From Gorsachius magnificus (lineage: Eukaryota > Chordata > Aves > Pelecaniformes > Ardeidae), in contig CM067084.1 of the NCBI GenBank assembly GCA_034008185.1, positions 41,243,099 through 41,307,098 on the forward strand: a stretch of DNA of 64,000 nt. Direction: 5' to 3'. Numbering within the stretch: position 1 is the first letter of the stretch; each line of letters begins with the position of its first letter. The notes under the pieces are model-generated. The model worked only from the letters and a program-made list of their open reading frames with translations, ran no database searches and had not been told where the DNA came from. Positions 58,540-64,000 of this stretch are shown piece after piece. Both the position numbers and the translations under genes were made by a program.

Positions 58540-59099
58540 TGTCCTGGTTGTGGCTGGGATAGAGTTGATTTCCTTCCTCGTGGCTGGCATAGTGCTGTGT
58601 TTTGGATTTCGTACGAGAAGAATGTTGATAACACACTGATGTTTTCAGTCGTTGCTAAGCAGTGCTAAGACTGGCCAAGGACTTCTCAGCTCTCAGCTCT
58701 GCACAGGAAGGTGCATAACAAGCTGGGAGGGGACACAGCCGGGACAGCTGACCCAAACTGCCCAAAGGGCTATTCCATACCATATGACATCATGTTCAGT
58801 ATATAAGGGGGGATGTTCAGAGTGATGGTGTCTGTCTTCCCAAGTCACTGTTACATGTGATGGAGCCCTGCTTTCCTGGGGATGGCTGAACACCTGCCTG
58901 CCCATGGGAAGCAGTGAATGAATTCCTTGCTTTGCTTTGCTTGTGTGAGCAGCTTTTGCTTTCCCTATTAAACTGCCTTTATCTCAACCCACGAGTTTTC
59001 TCACTTTCACCCTTCCGATTCTCTCCCCCGTCCCACTGCGGGGGGAGTGAGCGAGCGGCTGCATGGTGCTTAGTTGCCAGCTGGGGTTAAAACACAATA
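58540..59099 (+). mobile_element. Solo LTR with 5-bp target duplication CTTTA
   Basis: It runs from TGTCCTGGTTGTGGCTGG to TTAAAACACAATA, where the last CA has become TA. CTTTA lies on both sides (58535-58539 and 59100-59104), which fixes the edges and shows a single insertion event. A TATATAA box is at 58800-58806 after the CATCATGTTCAG block, and an ATTAAA lies near 58965. Compared with the provirus LTR it carries a different middle (GTTACATGTGATGGAGCCC and the TTTGCTTTGC words), which it shares with the LTR at 60210. It is therefore a separate subfamily. Confidence 0.92.
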
Positions 59100-60209
59100 C
59101 TTTATCAAGAAGTGCAAGGCAGCAGCTCTCCCTAGGAACTTTGAAAAGGGATAATTTTCCTTTCTGTTGGGGGAAGTAACAAAAAGCTTCAGGGGGCAGA
59201 AATCTGGGTTATTTTTCTGGAGATCCTTTCTAGCTGGAGTAAGTTCCATTCCTTTATTATGAACCCAGTCCTTAGTTTCACTAAGGCATTTGCTAAATTT
59301 GCTGAAAATATTCTGGAGAATTCAAACTGGAATGTAAATTCAAGAAATCTTATTCCCAGGTTTCACAGTCTAGAGAGTGCTTACCTTTTCACTTGAACAG
59401 TCTAAGGAAACAGATCCTGCACGGCCTTGCTCTGGGCTCCATGACATTGGCTGTGGCTCACCGATGGGGTTTCTAAAGCTTCTCATCATCTGGATGCTCT
59501 GTGCTCTCTGTATTCTGTTCTTTTGCTCTCTCTTCTTAATAGGGTGCTTTCTCTCCCTTGTTAATAGGATGATGACTCCTTTGTTTTCAATAAATCTAAT
59601 ACATTGCTCACAAATCAGTCGGTGAAACACGTCATCCCCATTTCTGCTGTAGAAATACTGCAATGGGTGCTAGTCTTCTGCTCTGTGTTTTTGAAACCTT
59701 TCCCATAAAGCACTTAATTACGTTTTCTCTTTCCCTGATTATCTTCACCCTTATCTCGATCATTTTTTTCAGCTGCTTCATCTGTCTGTATAAACTCAAT
59801 AGTAAAGTGGAATAATCTTTGGGCTGGCAACAGTGTTATATGTTGTTAAGGGACCAATTGTTTTGTAAATGTTGAACCTGGGTCACGAAATGCATTCTGA
59901 ATAAAAAACCATGCTGTTAGATATTAACAGATGATGCTTACCAGAGCTTGGCATCAAAAAGCAAAGACAAGAATTAAAAATCTCCACCTGCTTGTGAAGT
60001 CCCTTGAAAAGCTCCTGAAATAAGGTGGTCTCTCAAGTAATGAGCATATAATTTCAGTGAATAATAAAGGCAATTAATATACAAGTGCAAACCCACCTTC
60101 CTTGAGTTATAGCTGTTGCAGCAGTTGACCTATCTACCACCTCAAACCAAAGCAAACCAGACCTGGTTTGATAGTGTCTGGTGGAGGAAATAAAATCATA
60201 TTTTGCGGA
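59100..60209. other. Spacer between two solo LTRs, no retroviral content
   Basis: These 1.1 kb show no pol, gag or env similarity and no primer binding site or polypurine tract at the edges. They are host sequence, which supports reading the two flanking LTRs as independent insertions. Confidence 0.7.
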
Positions 60210-60803
60210 TGTCCCGGTTTCGGCTGGGATAGAGTTGATTTTCTTCATAGTAGCTTGCATAGCGCTGTGTTCTAGATTTAGTACTACAAGAATGTTGATA
60301 ACACAGTGATGTTTTTAGTTGTTGCTAAGTAGTGCTTAGACTAGACAAGGGCTTCTCAGCAATCAGCCCTTCCAGATGTATAAGAAGTTGGGAGGGGACA
60401 TAGTCAGGACAGCTGACCCGAACTGACCAAAGGGCCATTCCATACCATATGACATGACCATACCATGTGACATCATGCTCAGTATATAAGCTGGGGGAAG
60501 AAGAAGGAAGGGGGGACATTTGGAGTGATGGTGTTTGTCTTCCCAAGTAACCATTACATGTGATGGAGCCCTGCTTTCCTGGAGAAGGTTGAGCACCTGC
60601 CTGCCCATGGGAAGCAGTGAATGAATTCCTTGCTTTGCTTTGCTTGCATGCACAGCTTTTGCTTTCCCCATGAAACTGTCTTTATCTCAACCCATGAGTT
60701 TTTCTCACTTTTACCCTTCTGATTCTCTCCCCCATCCCACTGTGGGGGGAGCGAACGAGTGGCTGTGTGGTGCTGAGTTGCCTGCCGGGGTTAAACCACG
60801 ACA
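60210..60803 (+). mobile_element. Solo LTR with near-perfect target duplication
   Basis: It runs from TGTCCCGGTTTCGGCTGG to TTAAACCACGACA. The flanks are GCGGA (60205-60209) and GCAGA (60804-60808), a 5-bp target duplication with one mismatch. TATATAA lies at 60483-60489. It is close to the copy at 58540 along its whole length and in the same orientation. It differs by an internal 18-bp spaced duplication (60440-60473) and by purine-rich additions after the TATA box (GAAGAAGAAGGAAGG). Confidence 0.93.
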
Positions 60804-63800
60804 GCAGATAATACTGAGCAAAAAAATAGGGCCCCAGAACACAGTATAAATGCAAACACCTTCTCCTGAATTACATTATCAGATGCATCTGTTCACCCAG
60901 GGCTATTCATATTCAGCAGCGCTATGCCCGCTTGGTCCACCTGGTCTAGAGATGCACTCTGAAGGAAAATTATACAGAATAAATAGGATCTGTGCTACCA
61001 CTGAATACATAACCAGAGAACAACAATGCTTCATAATTAAGATACTGCGATAGTTTTCTTAAGATGTGCCTTAATTTGAGAAAATTTGCTCTATAAAATG
61101 AGCTACAAAAATAACTTTTGAGTTGTAAAAATTAATTTAAATTAATTAAAGTGTATTGTTCTTTGACAGCATAAATACATGGAGTAATTTTTTCTTATCT
61201 GCTGTTTTTTGCAATACCTCTTCAGATCACTTTCTGAAAACTCGAGTTTTCTTCTTACACAGCAAGGAACCAAACTATGTGAAAACAGAATTCTGTATCT
61301 GTGATTGTGGTGGGATTGGGCATATTCAAGACAAAGGAAATCTTGAACCTGTAATTAAAACATGCAAGACAAAAATTAAAACAGTTTCTTAGAGATAGTG
61401 GCAAGCAGTTCCCAATGTAATTTTCATTTTTAAATGACAGGTAATGTTCCAGGCGGAAGATATTTGGAGACTTCCCCATTGGGAAGTTTACATCTAAGTA
61501 AGTCCATGTTTATTGTTACTTTGTCTTTTATCTAACTAATGCCAGTTTCAGCAGTGGAAAAGGAAAATGTTAGATAGTAATACAAACACATCTCTTGCTT
61601 ACATGCCTCAGGAAGCCTCATTTCCATTTCTGAAGAAGTTGGGATAATCGTACCCAAGCAAGAATTATCATTATTACTGCTTAATAATTTGAGTGCTGCT
61701 TTGTCAGGCAGTGATCTTGTCTACATTTTGAGTGTAGCAGTTCTGTGGGCTAAGTTCTGTCTAAATATTATCACCTGGAGACTTGCTAAAATGTTTTATC
61801 ATTCTGCTTCTTCGCTGGCGTGGTGAATGATACTTTAGTTTGAAACCACTCATTGCTTTCCAGCCCATTTTATCTTTTAAAGTGGACACTTCAAGGCTCT
61901 ACATATTCATGCTTTTCCAACACAGGAATTGTAGACCATATTCTTAATACTGTGATATTTAACAGAAAAAGCTTTGCTCCTTTAAAATTTTCCTTTACTG
62001 GCACAATATTTTTTCCACATGTCCTGCCCTTTTGACAGCTCTGTAGCCCTGCTCCTGCTTAACCTCATGCAAGAACATGGAGCTGGCATGCATAAAAAGG
62101 AAAGGCATTTCTTTGTCATTTGCACACTGGTACTCGTCTATGTGAAAGTGCCAGGATACGCTCTGAGGTCTGCATTCGTAGAACTGTGCTGATAAGAAGA
62201 GCATTGAGATCAGTTAAAAGGCCCAATTATATTTTGAATAAATGTCAGCTAAGGAGAAAAGTGAACTCTTTAGGCCTGCTATTTGAAGGTACCTTTGATT
62301 GCAAAGATGTCTAGTTGAGCGTATGGACTTAACAATGTGACTGGAACAGAGTTATACCTGTGAGAAGAATAATACAGAGCGCTGGGAACCACGGCTGTCT
62401 GCACATTGTAGAGTTATTTCCTGGACACTATTCTGAAGCAGCGCTTATCCAGAAGGAGAAATAGCAGACATATCAGGCCCTCAGCTTCCACTAACAGAAA
62501 TATTGGTGCCTAAGACAGGAAGGGAAAAATGAAGTTATAAATGAGAGAGTTATATTAACACAAACCCATCATTTTTATCTGCTTTCATTAACCAAGAAAA
62601 CAAAAAAAGATTGCAATAATTTCTAAAAAATTCCATTAGGCTGTCACTAATACACATCGCTAACAGAAGATCCAGTGTGATGTGAAGTAAAAAAAATGTA
62701 CTGTCATGAAAAGAACTATGGAAGGTGAGATTCTTCTCACAGAGCTTTTCATAGCTAAACTATAGTCCTCTAGAATGAAGCGAGTCACTGTCTCCAGAAG
62801 GAAAAAAGAACCTTAGAAATATGATTCATCTGACAGATTTTAAACCTCAGCTATAGAAAAGATGAATTGCATTGATTGATGTGAATAATTCAGATGCACA
62901 TATGTACATTGTGGCCTTCATAAATTGGCATTTGTGTAGATGGGTTCCCAAAGCAGCACCTAATAAATAAGCCAGTTTAAAGTGCTTAGTAAATATTAGT
63001 AACTTAATTCTCCCTCATAATTACTGTTAATGTATTGATGATTTTTCCCCATTTCCTGCCCTATGCTTCAAATTGAATTGAAATGAAAACACTATAGGAC
63101 CAGTTCTTGCAACAGCTCTAGTCAGGGAGACATTTTTAGGAGGTGCTTATGAGGGGATCTACAAATGACAGGCACTGTGATTCAGAGACACCGCTGATGC
63201 TTTGCCATGGTGAGACTTCGAGAGCAAATGCTGCTTTAAAATCAGTCTGCTTAAGAATGTGAGAGCCACTATGGCAAGTTAAGAGGCATGTATATGACCC
63301 TGTAGTATCCAGCTGCCTCATTTAACACAGAATTACCTTAAATGCATCTCAGTGCTCTGCCCACTTGGCAACACCATTAGTTTTTTTTTTCCTTTTGGTA
63401 CATAACCAACATGTTGTTTCAATGCAGCTATTCATTCCATCCCTATTCAACTGCAGTTAGAAAGGGGAAATAAGATATTGTATATAGACTCTGCATGATA
63501 ATGCAGCCACTGGCTTAAGCTGAGCCAAGACTGGAAAAAAATGTGACCTAAAGAAAAGCTTGAACTTAATTAGCAGCAAACTGACTTGGTGCCTGTGCAT
63601 GAACTGAGGATTATTTCTAAACCTTGTCCCTAGATTTTAATTCTCACTGTCACTAACTTCCTACACAATAATCTGTCTTGCCTGAATTGTCCTAGCTAAA
63701 AACAGAGAGACAAGTTAACATAAACACCTGTACTGCCATTCTAGTTTAAACCAATGGTTTTTAGTCCAGTAATAATGTCTCTGACAGTGGCCAAAGCGAG

Positions 63801-64000
63801 GGCATAAGAAATGGGGAAGTATTTAGTGATCCTTTGAGCTCCTCCCCCATTCAGGCAATCATTGGATTAGGAACTCCTGATCTGGACCATGTGTGTCTTT
63901 TATGGTCAGTCGTTGTGTTTAATCCTTTTTTCAGACCCATTTGTGTATTTGGCCCACACAAAGTCCAGTGTAATGTTATGGTGTGTGTTACAAGTTTTCC
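60804..64000. other. Intergenic AT-rich DNA to the window end
   Basis: No gene, repeat family or RNA is recognised. Open frames are short (at most about 78 codons) and without familiar domains. Confidence 0.55.

Noticed and set aside
58540..60803. A short provirus bounded by two LTRs.
   Set aside because: Each LTR has its own target duplication and the spacer holds no viral sequence.
31600..64000. AADAT exons, expected by synteny upstream of MFAP3L.
   Set aside because: I could not find its motifs on either strand; small exons could escape the eye, so a translated search would be decisive.

Overview
The window looks like nuclear DNA from a bird, probably a neoavian species. It carries coding exons of the vertebrate gene MFAP3L, a CR1 LINE tail with the usual avian 3' end, and several copies of an ERVL-like LTR family (start TGTCCTGG or TGTCCCGG, end near TTAAACCACGACA) that I know as common in bird genomes. 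Most of the 64 kb is AT-rich and non-coding, with one sharp CpG island. The taxonomic call rests on recognised repeat types, not on a database search.

Layout: 1-9.7 kb is intergenic with one solo LTR (4.4-5.0 kb). MFAP3L lies on the minus strand. Its last coding exon is at 14124-14986 (or 14989), the signal-peptide exon is at 18666-18948, a short 5'UTR segment runs to about 19009, and a long first intron leads back to the CpG-island promoter at 30.5-31.5 kb. A good splice donor at 31087/31086 marks a probable non-coding first exon. The spliced coding sequence gives a 381 or 382 residue single-pass membrane protein with one Ig domain. The first intron holds a CR1 fragment (24.5-24.8 kb) and a perfect 13-bp hairpin (29.35 kb).

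From 31.5 kb to the end no conventional host gene is visible. This flank holds an env-less ERVL-type provirus on the minus strand (50350-54354). It has a complete 3' LTR, a decayed pol (RT, RNase H and integrase) and a 5' LTR cut short and joined directly to pol. Two independent solo LTRs of a related subfamily follow (58540-59099 and 60210-60803), each with its own 5-bp target duplication.

I found no new multi-gene system. The points most worth checking are a possible upstream ORF in the MFAP3L leader whose stop codon overlaps the main start codon, a CAGCAG tandem splice acceptor, a (CGG)7 run in the probable 5'UTR, the 13-bp hairpin, and the internal deletion structure of the provirus.
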